A DNA stretch of 55,917 nt from a virus, in the IMG/VR virus record IMGVR_UViG_3300031379_000003, positions 1 through 55,917 of that record. One strand, written 5' to 3'. The position numbers and the translations under genes were made by a program. Shown piece after piece: positions 28,949 through 38,283 of this stretch. The notes below the pieces were generated by a model. That model saw only the letters and a list, made by a program, of their open reading frames with translations. It had not been told where the DNA came from and ran no database searches. Each line of letters starts with the position of its first letter. The first letter of the stretch is position 1.

Positions 28949-29680
28949 ATGGAATTAGAGTTTTGGCACAGTGGTTCATTAGGAGACATTATTTATTCAC
29001 TTCCTGCTATTATAACTCTAGGAGGCGGAGGATTGTATTTGAAATCCGATCATTCTGAGATATTAAGAGATCTTTTAACTCGACAACCGTATATTTCTGA
29101 TGTATTTCCTTCTATTCGTACTAGGTGGCAATATGGTAGAGCTGAAAATGTCGTTCTTCCTGATGGCAAAAAAGTAAGTAATTTAGATAGATATCGTCAT
29201 CTGGAAAAGATGGGACATTTAGCAGGAAGAGTTAGACATCTAGCACAGTACCATTTGGATATTTTTGGTCTTGAGTTTGACTTATCTCAATCATGGATTT
29301 CGGAAGTAGTATCTAATTCAATAACATCTATAATTGTTAATAGGACTTTACGACATCATGATAAAGAAGAGATAGATTGGAAATTGTTAGAACCTTATCA
29401 GGAAGTTGTAGCTTTTATTGGTAATAAATGGGAGTATAAAGAATTTTCTAAGATGCTTTCTGTACAATGGTATCAATGCCGTGATGCTTTTGAGATCGCA
29501 CAAGCTATAAAGGGATCAAAACTTTTTATTGGAAATCAATCGCTTTGTTTTGCTCTCGCTGAGGCGATGAAACATCCAAGGGTTTTAGAAGTTTGTTATA
29601 AGAGAAATAATTGCCAACCACAGAGTTCGAATGGGTATACTTATTTGAATAAAATCCTTATAGAGGAGCATCTAAAATGA
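28949..29680 (+). CDS. Glycosyltransferase, GT9-like
   Basis: 243 residues. HSGSLGDIIYSLPAI is the N-terminal GT9-type start and SKLFIGNQSLCFALAEAMKHPRVLE the donor-binding C-terminal segment. About 80 residues shorter than cellular heptosyltransferases. Likely transfers a heptose-like sugar in the glycan island. Stop overlaps next start (ATGA). Confidence 0.7.
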   Translation: MELEFWHSGSLGDIIYSLPAIITLGGGGLYLKSDHSEILRDLLTRQPYISDVFPSIRTRWQYGRAENVVLPDGKKVSNLDRYRHLEKMGHLAGRVRHLAQYHLDIFGLEFDLSQSWISEVVSNSITSIIVNRTLRHHDKEEIDWKLLEPYQEVVAFIGNKWEYKEFSKMLSVQWYQCRDAFEIAQAIKGSKLFIGNQSLCFALAEAMKHPRVLEVCYKRNNCQPQSSNGYTYLNKILIEEHLK

Positions 29681-30336
29681 TAAGTAATTATAAAAACCAA
29701 GGAAATGAATTTAAACATATAGTTGCAAAGGATCTGTATGGGGTCAAAGAATATCAAAGTAATTATTTTGATATTATATTTGATATAGGAGCAAATATAG
29801 GATTTTTTTCTGTCTATATGAGAATGAAGCATCCATATACTAGAATTGTAGCTGTTGAACCTAGTATAGAAGTGTGTAATTATCTTAGACAAAATATTAA
29901 TATGTTAAATATTGAACTTGAAGAAAAGGCTTTAGGAAATGGCGAAAGATTTTTTCTTTTAAGCAGAGGGCATATTCTTGATTCCATGTTCGTGCCAAAG
30001 CGTGAAGGAGATTCTTATAGTGTTGAATCTATTTCTTTAATATCTTTATTTGAAAAATATAATTGTAAATTAAGTGATAGGTATCTTATTAAACTTGATT
30101 GTGAGGGCGGAGAAAAGTATATTATCGGGGATAAAAAGTCAGAGGAAATAGTGATAAATGCCCAGCATATTGGTATGGAAATTCATTTCAAGTCCCAAAA
30201 AACCCCATTTGATGATTGGTTAAGTTTTAGCGATTATGATAATTGGATAAAAAAAATTTTTAATAATCATATTATATCTTTCCATACTTATAATATGGAT
30301 GGGGGATATGGACATTATTGTATAAGAAAGAAATGA
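29677..30336 (+). CDS. FkbM-family methyltransferase
   Basis: 219 residues. DIGANIGFFSVYM is the FkbM motif I, VAVEPS motif II, and YLIKLDCEGGEKYII the FkbM signature around the conserved D-x-EG. FkbM enzymes are O-methyltransferases, often acting on sugars of surface polysaccharides. Translationally coupled to the GT9-like gene. Confidence 0.85.
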   Translation: MISNYKNQGNEFKHIVAKDLYGVKEYQSNYFDIIFDIGANIGFFSVYMRMKHPYTRIVAVEPSIEVCNYLRQNINMLNIELEEKALGNGERFFLLSRGHILDSMFVPKREGDSYSVESISLISLFEKYNCKLSDRYLIKLDCEGGEKYIIGDKKSEEIVINAQHIGMEIHFKSQKTPFDDWLSFSDYDNWIKKIFNNHIISFHTYNMDGGYGHYCIRKK

Positions 30337-30424
30337 TGAGATATGAAAAGAGGTATAAGTTTTTGTTGGGCGGTGAAAAAAATTAGCGGTTGGAATAGGA
30401 TATTTATAATGGGTAAAAAGCAAT

Positions 30425-30997
30425 ATGAAAAAGAACTCAATTTGTGCTGAAACCGGAATTTGGAATTTAGAGACCGCAAAAAAACGACATAGATATGATC
30501 CAGAATTAGCAAAATACATAGCTACAATGTACAAATCTGTTAAATCAGTTGCAGATCTTGGGTGCGGCAAAGGAGACTACTGCAAATATCTGAAGGAAAA
30601 AGGTATTCCAATAGTCCATGGCTATGAAGGCACACCAAATATTCAAGAAATTGCTGTCTATAATGATATTATGACTCTTGATCTTACCAAAAGGAGATGG
30701 GTAGAAATTTATTACGATCTCGTAATCTCCCTCGAAGTCGGTGAACACATCCCAAAAAAATACGAACAAGTCTTTATTAACAATGTCTCTGAATTTGCTA
30801 AAAGTAATTTGATATTGAGCTGGGGAATCCCAGGACAGGGAGGAACAGGACATTTTAACGAACAGCCAAATGAGTATGTAATAGCTGAATTTATTAAAAG
30901 AGGATTCAGGCTTGAGAGAAAAAAGACAAAGTTTTTAAGGAAGGCTGCTGAGAGAAAGTGGTTTAAAGGCTCACTGTTAGTGATGAGAAAGAATTAA
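30425..30997 (+). CDS. Class I SAM methyltransferase
   Basis: 190 residues from ATG 30425; Shine-Dalgarno not evident. VADLGCGKGDY is motif I, VHGYEGT motif II, and DLVISLEVGEHIPKKYE motif IV. A C-terminal RLERKKTKFLRKAAERKW helix is basic. Compared with the neighbours it uses a richer codon mix, hinting at separate origin. Substrate unknown. Confidence 0.8.
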   Translation: MKKNSICAETGIWNLETAKKRHRYDPELAKYIATMYKSVKSVADLGCGKGDYCKYLKEKGIPIVHGYEGTPNIQEIAVYNDIMTLDLTKRRWVEIYYDLVISLEVGEHIPKKYEQVFINNVSEFAKSNLILSWGIPGQGGTGHFNEQPNEYVIAEFIKRGFRLERKKTKFLRKAAERKWFKGSLLVMRKN

Positions 30998-31016
30998 CTA
31001 AAAGTAAGGAGGAACC

Positions 31017-31898
31017 ATGTCGAGAAAATATCCTGAATGCGAAATCGATTTTAAGGTTTTAGCCAGACCACTTGAATTTGCCTGGGGTGGCGCCAGATTA
31101 CCAAAGATGAAATTTTGGGATGGGAAGTATTCTAATCCGGTTACAAAGAACTATAAAATTTCTATCTGTACAACTTGTATGGATAGACTTAAAGATCTTA
31201 AAGTGACTCTTCCTCAGAATATCAAAGATAATCTCGAGTATCCCAATGTGGAGTTTGTGGTAATAGACTACGGAAGTAAAATAGATGATATTGGTGGCTG
31301 GATTAAATCAGAGATGATGGAATACATTGAGAAAGGCATTCTTGTTTTTATCAGGACAGACGAACCCAAATACTTTGAAATGGGTCACTCACGGAATATT
31401 GCTTTTCAGGCTGCCTCTGGAGATATTGTGAATAATGTAGATGCCGATGGATTTACCAATAGAGGTTTCGTTATTTATATCAATAAGCTTGCTAATCAAT
31501 TATCTGAGAAAGTTATATTTGCAAAGAGTAGACAGTTATTACGAGGAAGACAGGGGTATTACAAAAAAGAGTTTATTGATCTGCTTGGTGGATACAACGA
31601 AGATTTACGTCACTATGGCTCAGATGACGTGGATTTGATGAACCGAGCTTGGGAGTTAGGCTTTACTATGATGTCATTTCAAAAAGGTGGAAATTTCAGT
31701 AGAGGAACTTCAGATCATAAAAAACATCAAGAAGGAAATTATCCAGAAGCCTGGTGGCAGTCAGAAGGAAGAAACAGATTTATTTCTTATTCAAATTTAC
31801 TTTTGGGAAGGTTTAAAGCAAATGAAGAGAAAGTCTGGGGGAAGGCTAAATTAGTTAAGAACTTTACAGAGGAGATAGAAACGGGAATTCAGGGATAG
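31017..31898 (+). CDS. Glycosyltransferase, GT-A fold (GT2/GT27-like)
   Basis: 293 residues, ATG 31017, behind AAGGAGG. YKISICTTCMDRLKDL start, VEFVVIDYGS, then GDIVNNVDADGF with the DxD metal-binding motif, and LGGYNEDLRHYGSDDVDLMNRA typical of galactosyltransferase-type C-termini. It should use a nucleotide sugar with a divalent metal. Confidence 0.85.
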   Translation: MSRKYPECEIDFKVLARPLEFAWGGARLPKMKFWDGKYSNPVTKNYKISICTTCMDRLKDLKVTLPQNIKDNLEYPNVEFVVIDYGSKIDDIGGWIKSEMMEYIEKGILVFIRTDEPKYFEMGHSRNIAFQAASGDIVNNVDADGFTNRGFVIYINKLANQLSEKVIFAKSRQLLRGRQGYYKKEFIDLLGGYNEDLRHYGSDDVDLMNRAWELGFTMMSFQKGGNFSRGTSDHKKHQEGNYPEAWWQSEGRNRFISYSNLLLGRFKANEEKVWGKAKLVKNFTEEIETGIQG

Positions 31899-31939
31899 AG
31901 ATAATACCATTCTACTGTACAAGTTGGTTTGTTAGCTAA

Positions 31940-32068
31940 AACTTTCCAGTAGTAGGTTTTGTTGGAATTTTAAATGAGCTTTTCGGTGTTGATGAAAATG
32001 GTCTTGGAGTAATTGGTGCAGATTTTGAAGGTGAAAAAGTTATACGCTTTAAACTAGTGAAGAGGTAA
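31940..32068 (+). pseudogene. Start-less ORF remnant
   Basis: 42 codons between two stops, reading NFPVVGFVGILNELFGVDEN and GVIGADFEGEKVIRFKLVKR. No ATG, GTG or TTG in frame. It looks like the end of a degraded gene between the glycosyltransferase and the deoxyribosyltransferase-like gene; origin not recognised. Confidence 0.45.
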
Positions 32069-32072
32069 AATT

Positions 32073-32480
32073 ATGAAAAAGGTCTACCTCGGAGGAACAT
32101 GCAATGAATCAATATGGCGCAAACATATGATAATATTTCTGCATGATGAAGGACTAGAATGGTTCGATCCAGTCGTTGATGATTGGAATGAAGAAGCTCA
32201 AAAAAATGAACTAAGAGAACGTGAAACTTGTGATTTTGTTCTTTATACTATTACACCAAAAATGACTGGTGTCTATAGCTTAGCTGAAACTGTAGACGAT
32301 AGCAATAAACGACCTGAAAAAACTGTCTTTGTTATGCTTCGTTATGATGGTAAAGAAAAATTTAATGACGGTCAGTGGAAATCCTTTGGCGCTGTAGCAA
32401 GGATGGTTAGAAATAATGGCGGACAGGTCTTTGTTGATCTAAAATTAGCAGCAATATGGATGGGAAGAAAGAATTCATGA
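32073..32480 (+). CDS. Nucleoside 2-deoxyribosyltransferase-like protein
   Basis: 135 residues. KKVYLGGTCNESIWRKHM is the N-terminal Rossmann-like strand and loop of this family; FDPVVDDWNEEAQKNE and the central ERETCDFVLYTITPKMTGVYS match the base-binding segments; VFVMLRYDGKE closes. Related proteins recycle or modify deoxynucleosides. Whether this one is catalytic or only binds nucleotides is not clear. Confidence 0.75.
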   Translation: MKKVYLGGTCNESIWRKHMIIFLHDEGLEWFDPVVDDWNEEAQKNELRERETCDFVLYTITPKMTGVYSLAETVDDSNKRPEKTVFVMLRYDGKEKFNDGQWKSFGAVARMVRNNGGQVFVDLKLAAIWMGRKNS

Positions 32481-33292
32481 AACGTCTAATAGCCGCTAAT
32501 TTACAGCCAAATAGCAAATCGAGATATAATCCAGAAAGACTTAAGCTTATGCTTAGGGCTCAAATTCATAATCTATTAGAAGTTGGCTGGAAAAAACAAG
32601 ATATTATTCTTTTAGCCAATTTTGATTTTGAGTTTATGGGTATAAAAGCTGAAAAGATAAAGTTTAATGATTTTTGTCTTTCTGGCTCGAAAATGTGGGC
32701 GGTAAAATTTCTTTTTGATAACAACAGAGTTGATGAGGTTATCTATTCAGCTGACATTGATACGTGGCAAAATTTATGGTTTAATTGCCCAGTTTTTGAT
32801 GGTGATGTTGGGGCTTGTTCCTACTCCAATCCGAAATGGAATGGAGGCAGTATTTTCTGGAAGCCATCCTCGAAAGACATTGTTGATGAGATCGTAAGGC
32901 AACTAGAAAAAGACAAGGCAGCTAAAGAAGAACCCCTTCTTAATAAAGTTTTTAACTCAGAAAAATATGCTAAGAGAATCTCGCTACTTAATTCTACCTA
33001 CAATACAGGATGTTCGGGATTTATACCTAGATTTACAAGAAGCCTAAAACCAATCCGAGTTGTACACTTCCACCCTCAAAATTCAATTGCCTGGGAAATT
33101 CACGGCCTCGACAGAGAAGGTATTGGAGAAATAGCTGTAACTATCAGACTAGAAAGGTTACTCAGAAAATACTATCCGCAAATGGCAACGGAATTGAAGG
33201 ATAAGACTATTCCCGCAAAAAAGCAGGCTGAGGAAAAAGAGAAGGCAAAACGAAGAGCTGAAAAAGAGCAGAGAAGACAAAAAAAGCAGTAA
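32477..33292 (+). CDS. GT-A-like glycosyltransferase with coiled basic tail
   Basis: 271 residues from ATG 32477 (ATGA overlap with the upstream stop); ATG 32456 is in frame. VIYSADIDTWQN holds a D-x-D in GT8-like context; GACSYSNPKWNGGSIFWKP and STYNTGCSGFIPRF are later loops. The last 30 residues are Lys/Glu/Arg-rich and probably helical. Sugar donor unknown. Confidence 0.65.
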   Translation: MKRLIAANLQPNSKSRYNPERLKLMLRAQIHNLLEVGWKKQDIILLANFDFEFMGIKAEKIKFNDFCLSGSKMWAVKFLFDNNRVDEVIYSADIDTWQNLWFNCPVFDGDVGACSYSNPKWNGGSIFWKPSSKDIVDEIVRQLEKDKAAKEEPLLNKVFNSEKYAKRISLLNSTYNTGCSGFIPRFTRSLKPIRVVHFHPQNSIAWEIHGLDREGIGEIAVTIRLERLLRKYYPQMATELKDKTIPAKKQAEEKEKAKRRAEKEQRRQKKQ

Positions 33293-33412
33293 ATAAGCTA
33301 TAAACTCAGTCTTTATTATACTTGTTCTAAAAAAAAGATTGATCTTTTCTGAAAAATTCTGAATAATCTACCTCAATTAGATTCCAACCTAAAAAAAATC
33401 TAGGGCATTATC

Positions 33413-36400
33413 ATGAAAAATCTCGCAAAACGTTTGTTAGATCTTATAACCTCACTTAAACAAGACCTTGAAGTTCTCAGCGAAGAGCCAACAGATCAAG
33501 AGCCAATAGGTCAAGAGCCAACAGAAACCATCAGCTCAGACTTCCCCTGGGAAGAATATATTTCTAAGTTTGATGATGTTATTGAAGGCAACATAGACGA
33601 GTTCGTCAAAAAAGAAAAAAAGAAAATTCTTCCGAAAGCCAAACTCAGAGAACTCGAGTCATTGCATGACTCTCTGAGAAAAGCCAAGAAGAAACTTGAG
33701 GACTATTTCAAGACCCCGCCAGTGGCGCGCAAAGATCTGGACTCAGAAATTTCAGCCATCCAGGGCGCTATGGCTGATGTTCTTAAAGATACTGGGATGA
33801 AGAAAGTTGAAACCACTCGTTATATCTTTTCTCTCAGGCGAACTCCTGCTTACTACAAAGTGGTTTCCGAGAAAACAGCGGTTAATTCTCTCAAAAAGAA
33901 AAAACTTGGAAGATTTATCAAGGTTGAAGAAACCTTGGATATGGCTAAGCTGAAAAATTTTCTTAAGAGTCGAGGTCTGACAATTCCGGGGCTCAAGAAA
34001 ATGACAGCCGATGTCTCGATTTATATTTATGAGAAACATGAAGAGGGAGAAGTTGAATTAATACATGTAGTGGGACCGGAAGGGTTTGAAGAGGATTATG
34101 AGAATATTGAAGAAGAAATGAGTAGTAGTAGTGGTACTATTGAAGAAGATGAAGAATCAAGTAGCTCAGAATCGAGTAGTGAAGAGTTTGAAGATCTATT
34201 AAAATTCACCAACGATTTTGCCGAGACTTCAGCCTTCCGTGGTCAGTATGATTTTTTATCAAATTTCCATCCAGCACCAACTTCATTCGAGGGAAAAGTG
34301 TATCCAACTTCTGAACATGCTTATCAAGCTGCAAAAACATTGGATTCAGAAATCAGAGAAACCATTAGAAAGTTAAGGACTCCAGGAGATGCTAAAAGAT
34401 ATGCAAGGAAAATTCCGCTTCGATCTGACTGGGAAAAAATTAAGACTGATGTAATGAAAAGAATTGTCAGGACTAAATTTGAAAGTAATCCAAAATTAAT
34501 GGAAAAATTAATTGCCACTAAAGGAATTGATATTGTTGAAAATAATACATGGGGAGATACTTTTTGGGGAAAGAGCGGAGGGAAAGGACAAAATCAACTG
34601 GGTAAAATTCTGGCAGAAGTTCGAGAGGCAGGACTTAAAAAAATATCATCCATAAAAACTATGGCTATAGTCGGTTCCCGTGAAACTACTTCAAATATGT
34701 TACAAGCTACACGCTACCAAACCAAAAAAGCTCTTGATGCTGGCTGGGGGATTGTAACTGGCGGAGCGAAAGGAGTAGATGAAGAATCAATCAGAGAAGT
34801 CTTACGACAGAATGCCTGTAAAAAATTAACTGTTTATTTACCAAAAACTATCGAAAGTCAGCCAGCTGCTGTTAGGCCCCTTCTTAAAAAAGTAAGAGAT
34901 CTTGGAGCAAATGTGGTGGAAAATTCAGGTGTAAAACGAGCTGCGAAAGAAACAGGTAAAGCTGTCTCAGAAATTTCTTATGGCCAGGCTGCTTTTACCA
35001 GAAATAAGGATATAGTTGGTAAGGCAGATGCTATGACAGCAATTCAAAAGGGTGGCTCAAAAGGAACACAACATTCCATTAATGCTGCACTTAAAAAAGA
35101 AATTCCAGTTAAACAAATTGATGAAAAATTAAATGCAAGATTGCTTAAACAAATAATGAATAAGCTAAAAATAAAACACCTGGGTAATCTCACAAAGTTT
35201 TTAAAAGGAACTCTAAAAGTTGTGCCTGGAATATTACCAATTTTTGAAGCAATTGATCTAGGATTACTCTGGAAAGACATGGATAATCTTGAAAAAGATA
35301 TCGAGGCCGGAACTGCTAATGAACAACAGAAAAAAATCTGGGAATGGCTGCAACAAAAAAAAGAAGCGAGTGAAGGAGAAGAATGGGGAGAGATAGATCT
35401 GGAGGAAGAGTTTGAGGAAAAATTTGAGAATGAAGAAGAATTCAGCGAAAAAATAAATGCACCAACATTTGCTTATCAGACAGTCTATAATAAGAAACCA
35501 GCAGAATTTTTGTCTGGCAGAACGGATGCTCCGAAAAAAATGTGGAGAGGGAGAGCTGTCGATGAAGGCCTCAAAGAAAAATGGTTAGAGGAACTCAATA
35601 ATTTACCAGTTGAGATAAGATCAACAGATGAAGGCAAAAGCGAATCCAGACCTGCGTTTGTCGTGCTCAGAATGCCAGAAAAATATGACGATCTTCACGA
35701 ACAGATGGTATCGAACTTAAAAAAACAATCTGATCTATTTGTTGGATTCGATATTGGTCAGGGAAATAGACCAAGAATCTGCGTGGCTGGGAAAATAAGA
35801 AACGATCAGGGTGAAAAATGGAGTACATGGTGGAACTCACTCGCAGAAAAAATTCTCACTGCCTATAACGAGACAATAAAGGAAGAAAGTGCAGAAAACT
35901 TTCCCGATGATTTTTATAGAAACGATAATTTTTATGAAACTCCTTATGATCCATCTAGAGTAGACAATAAAGTTCTTGGGGATGATTTTAGAATAGTGTG
36001 CGCGCATTTTTCTACATGGAAGAAGACTGAGGGTAAAGGCATTAAATTTACCAAAGAACAAATACTTGAGAATGCAACAAAAATCATAAAAGAAATTAAA
36101 GAACGAGTTAAAAGTGATAAGATGAACTACACATTCTCACCAGAAAAAATGAAGGAAACTTCAAAAGAATTATATGGTCTGGTGAGAGAAAAACTTCCCG
36201 AAACTCTGCAAAAAATTGGCGAAGCTAAGAAAGATCAGGAGATAGCCGGGCTATATCTAGTTTCTCCACACTCTGAATACATCTGGGATGGCAGTAAAAC
36301 AGCCATAATAAAATCCAAAAAATTTACTGAACACATCAATGAACCTCTCTACTTAATTTCTGATAAAGACTGCTGGGGAATTATTAAACTTTCCGAACCA

Positions 36401-36604
36401 AAAGAAATTAATCAGAAAGAATTTGAGGAAAGATATGAGGAGCATCTTGTGGAGAACTATGAAAGAATTGAGTGGTGGGATGAACAGCATCCTTTATATT
36501 TGTATGAAGTTGAAGTAATAGAGAAATTTGATCCAGTGAGAGAAGTAGAAGTTCCACAGGGGATTCAAGCGTGGATCCTACCAAAAAATGTGATTTTTAA
36601 ATAG
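33413..36604 (+). CDS. Large polyvalent-type protein with NADAR, SLOG and ASCH-like domains
   Basis: 1063 residues. The N-terminus is coiled and ends in a Ser/Glu-rich linker (about 230-265). Residues 273-405 are NADAR/YbiA: FRGQYDFLSNFHPAP, YPTSEHAYQAAK, GDAKRYARKIPLR and TWGDTFWGKSG. Residues 417-575 are a DprA/LOG-like SLOG fold: MAIVGSRETTS, GWGIVTGGAKGVDEESI and KGTQHSINAAL. A helical segment and acidic linker follow. Residues 946-1060 (PHSEYIWDGSKTAIIKSKKF..CWGIIKLSEP) resemble ASCH/PUA. NADAR handles ADP-ribosylated substrates and SLOG binds NAD-derived or nucleotide ligands, so a role against host NAD-based defence is an inference. Confidence 0.8.
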   Translation: MKNLAKRLLDLITSLKQDLEVLSEEPTDQEPIGQEPTETISSDFPWEEYISKFDDVIEGNIDEFVKKEKKKILPKAKLRELESLHDSLRKAKKKLEDYFKTPPVARKDLDSEISAIQGAMADVLKDTGMKKVETTRYIFSLRRTPAYYKVVSEKTAVNSLKKKKLGRFIKVEETLDMAKLKNFLKSRGLTIPGLKKMTADVSIYIYEKHEEGEVELIHVVGPEGFEEDYENIEEEMSSSSGTIEEDEESSSSESSSEEFEDLLKFTNDFAETSAFRGQYDFLSNFHPAPTSFEGKVYPTSEHAYQAAKTLDSEIRETIRKLRTPGDAKRYARKIPLRSDWEKIKTDVMKRIVRTKFESNPKLMEKLIATKGIDIVENNTWGDTFWGKSGGKGQNQLGKILAEVREAGLKKISSIKTMAIVGSRETTSNMLQATRYQTKKALDAGWGIVTGGAKGVDEESIREVLRQNACKKLTVYLPKTIESQPAAVRPLLKKVRDLGANVVENSGVKRAAKETGKAVSEISYGQAAFTRNKDIVGKADAMTAIQKGGSKGTQHSINAALKKEIPVKQIDEKLNARLLKQIMNKLKIKHLGNLTKFLKGTLKVVPGILPIFEAIDLGLLWKDMDNLEKDIEAGTANEQQKKIWEWLQQKKEASEGEEWGEIDLEEEFEEKFENEEEFSEKINAPTFAYQTVYNKKPAEFLSGRTDAPKKMWRGRAVDEGLKEKWLEELNNLPVEIRSTDEGKSESRPAFVVLRMPEKYDDLHEQMVSNLKKQSDLFVGFDIGQGNRPRICVAGKIRNDQGEKWSTWWNSLAEKILTAYNETIKEESAENFPDDFYRNDNFYETPYDPSRVDNKVLGDDFRIVCAHFSTWKKTEGKGIKFTKEQILENATKIIKEIKERVKSDKMNYTFSPEKMKETSKELYGLVREKLPETLQKIGEAKKDQEIAGLYLVSPHSEYIWDGSKTAIIKSKKFTEHINEPLYLISDKDCWGIIKLSEPKEINQKEFEERYEEHLVENYERIEWWDEQHPLYLYEVEVIEKFDPVREVEVPQGIQAWILPKNVIFK

Positions 36605-36614
36605 GAAAGATATA

Positions 36615-36794
36615 ATGTCGATAATACCAATAGACTGTTTCAAAAAATGTATCCAGGAATTTATTAAAAAAAGAAAGCCCATTCCAGATAGGTTTATAGT
36701 TATCGAAAATTCTACCGATTTTGAAGAAATTAAAAACTATCTTTGTACTTCTGCTGGAAAAAACAAAATTTTAAGAATAATTCAAGAAAAATAA
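36615..36794 (+). CDS. Hypothetical small protein
   Basis: 59 residues, ATG 36615, behind AGGAAAGA. Mixed alpha/beta, IPIDCFKKCIQEFIKKRKPI start. No domain recognised. Lies between the polyvalent gene and the beta-barrel gene. Confidence 0.6.
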   Translation: MSIIPIDCFKKCIQEFIKKRKPIPDRFIVIENSTDFEEIKNYLCTSAGKNKILRIIQEK

Positions 36795-36818
36795 ACCTTT
36801 AAATAAGGAAAAATATTT

Positions 36819-37049
36819 ATGAAAAGTGTAAAGAGCCAACTCAAAAATTTAAAACATAATAATGTCAAATTTATCGAGGGTGATGATAAAGTTAGAACCA
36901 GTAAATGTTTAGCTGAGATTAATACGATTCTTGAACAATATGATTGTGTCATGATTCCTGAATTTCTCTTTTCTGGAACTAATCTCTCAAATCGTATAAA
37001 GATCATGCCAAAACCAAGAAATATTGTTCCGCCAGGACAAAGCAATTGA
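36819..37049 (+). CDS. Hypothetical small protein
   Basis: 76 residues, ATG 36819, with AAGGA upstream. N-terminal basic helix, central QYDCVMIPEFLFSG strand-loop. Stop overlaps the TTG start of the beta-barrel gene (TTGA). Function unknown. Confidence 0.6.
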   Translation: MKSVKSQLKNLKHNNVKFIEGDDKVRTSKCLAEINTILEQYDCVMIPEFLFSGTNLSNRIKIMPKPRNIVPPGQSN

Positions 37050-37690
37050 AAAGATTTCTAATATTTTTAATTTTATTTTTTCCACTCCAGACCCTCGCTG
37101 GAGATCTTGATATAGGCTTGTCTGCTAAATCTGGAATTACAGATTCACAATCATTCTACCTCGGACTCGATACTAAAATCAAGGAAATTAGTTTGGTGAG
37201 TAAACTAAACTATGGTGAGCGGAATGACTTAGAAATCGAGAATAAAGCTTTCTTACGTTTAGGATACGATCCGAAGCTCAATGATAAATGGTCTCTCTGG
37301 TTTTTTGACCAGGCTGGATATAATAAACTCAGAAAAATAGATTTTGAAAACTTCTTTGGAGGTGGTCCAAAATATAGTTTCTGTAAAAACTTTTCTGTCT
37401 CAATTGGTTATTTACAACATCATCAAAAAATTGAGAGTGATACTTTGGATATAAACCGACTCTCACTTAGACTCAAAGGTAAAGTAAAATCATTCAAAGC
37501 AGTGATTTTCTACCAACCAAATCTTGAAGATTTGGATGACTACATCTTTACCGGAGAGGCTTCAATTAAGCAAAAAATTGCTGCACGCTTATCACTGAAA
37601 TTATCACTTACTGATCAATACAGATCGAGACCAGAGACTGACGAAAAAAATGAACTATCAGTAATTTTATCGCTTGGGATTAAAATATAG
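37046..37690 (+). CDS. Outer-membrane beta-barrel protein, DUF481-like
   Basis: 214 residues from TTG 37046. A classic signal peptide (KRFLIFLILFFPLQTLAG) leads into amphipathic strands alternating hydrophobic and polar residues: SFYLGLDTKIKEISLVSKLNYGER, FLRLGYDPKL, WFFDQAGYNKL and ending NELSVILSLGIKI with the usual terminal aromatic-free strand. This resembles the DUF481 family of small outer-membrane barrels. It implies a host with an outer membrane. Between polyvalent and lysis genes it might change the host surface, block superinfection or aid lysis. Confidence 0.75.
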   Translation: MKRFLIFLILFFPLQTLAGDLDIGLSAKSGITDSQSFYLGLDTKIKEISLVSKLNYGERNDLEIENKAFLRLGYDPKLNDKWSLWFFDQAGYNKLRKIDFENFFGGGPKYSFCKNFSVSIGYLQHHQKIESDTLDINRLSLRLKGKVKSFKAVIFYQPNLEDLDDYIFTGEASIKQKIAARLSLKLSLTDQYRSRPETDEKNELSVILSLGIKI

Positions 37691-37707
37691 CCAGATTAGA
37701 TTAAATC

Positions 37708-38277
37708 ATGAACAGCTTCACAAAAATTTTAACTAATACTTTAAAACACGAGGGTTTATACTCAAACGACCCAGATGATTTTGGGGGTGAGACCTATAAG
37801 GGAATTTCTAGAAACAAACATCCCAGCTGGCCTGGATGGAAAGTAATTGATTCTTATACCCCACCGTTTTCTGCCAAGTTCGAGGAAAGATTATTTCATG
37901 TTGTCAAAAAATTTTATCGTCTCAAGTTTTGGGATGAAATTATGGGTAATAAAATTTCTTCATTCGATGTAGCACAAGAACTTTTTGACACAGCAGTTAA
38001 TATGGGAAATCATCAGGCAATTATAATTTTACAGCAATCATTGAACTTATTAAATCGTAATGAATTCTTGTTTTTAGATCTCGTAGAAGATGGTGTGATT
38101 GGCCCAAAAACTCTGAGTGCATTAGAGGCTTATCTCAAAAAAGATAGTTCAGAAAATTTACTGATCTGGATGAATGTTTTTCAAGGAATGCGTTTTATTA
38201 AAATTATGAAAAAAAGTTCTTTGCAAGAAAAGTATGCGCGAGGTTGGGCTAAGAGAATAGAACTATCCAAGAGGTAA
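37708..38277 (+). CDS. Endolysin, GH108 N-acetylmuramidase
   Basis: 189 residues. KHEGLYSNDPDDFGGETYKG with E15 is the GH108 catalytic motif, and the C-terminal half (VGMGNHQAI-like AVNMGNHQAIIILQQSLN, EDGVIGPKTLSAL) is the peptidoglycan-binding PG_binding_3 region. It should cleave the glycan backbone of the cell wall at lysis. No signal peptide, so it needs a holin; the adjacent membrane gene fits. Confidence 0.9.
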   Translation: MNSFTKILTNTLKHEGLYSNDPDDFGGETYKGISRNKHPSWPGWKVIDSYTPPFSAKFEERLFHVVKKFYRLKFWDEIMGNKISSFDVAQELFDTAVNMGNHQAIIILQQSLNLLNRNEFLFLDLVEDGVIGPKTLSALEAYLKKDSSENLLIWMNVFQGMRFIKIMKKSSLQEKYARGWAKRIELSKR

Positions 38278-38283
38278 ACCATT

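Noticed and set aside
30343-30450. 35-codon ORF between two methyltransferase genes
   Set aside because: No clear ribosome-binding site, no homology seen, and it overlaps the start of the next gene.
36782-37045. Minus-strand ORFs opposite the late genes
   Set aside because: They are shadows of plus-strand genes with good ribosome-binding sites and sensible codon use.
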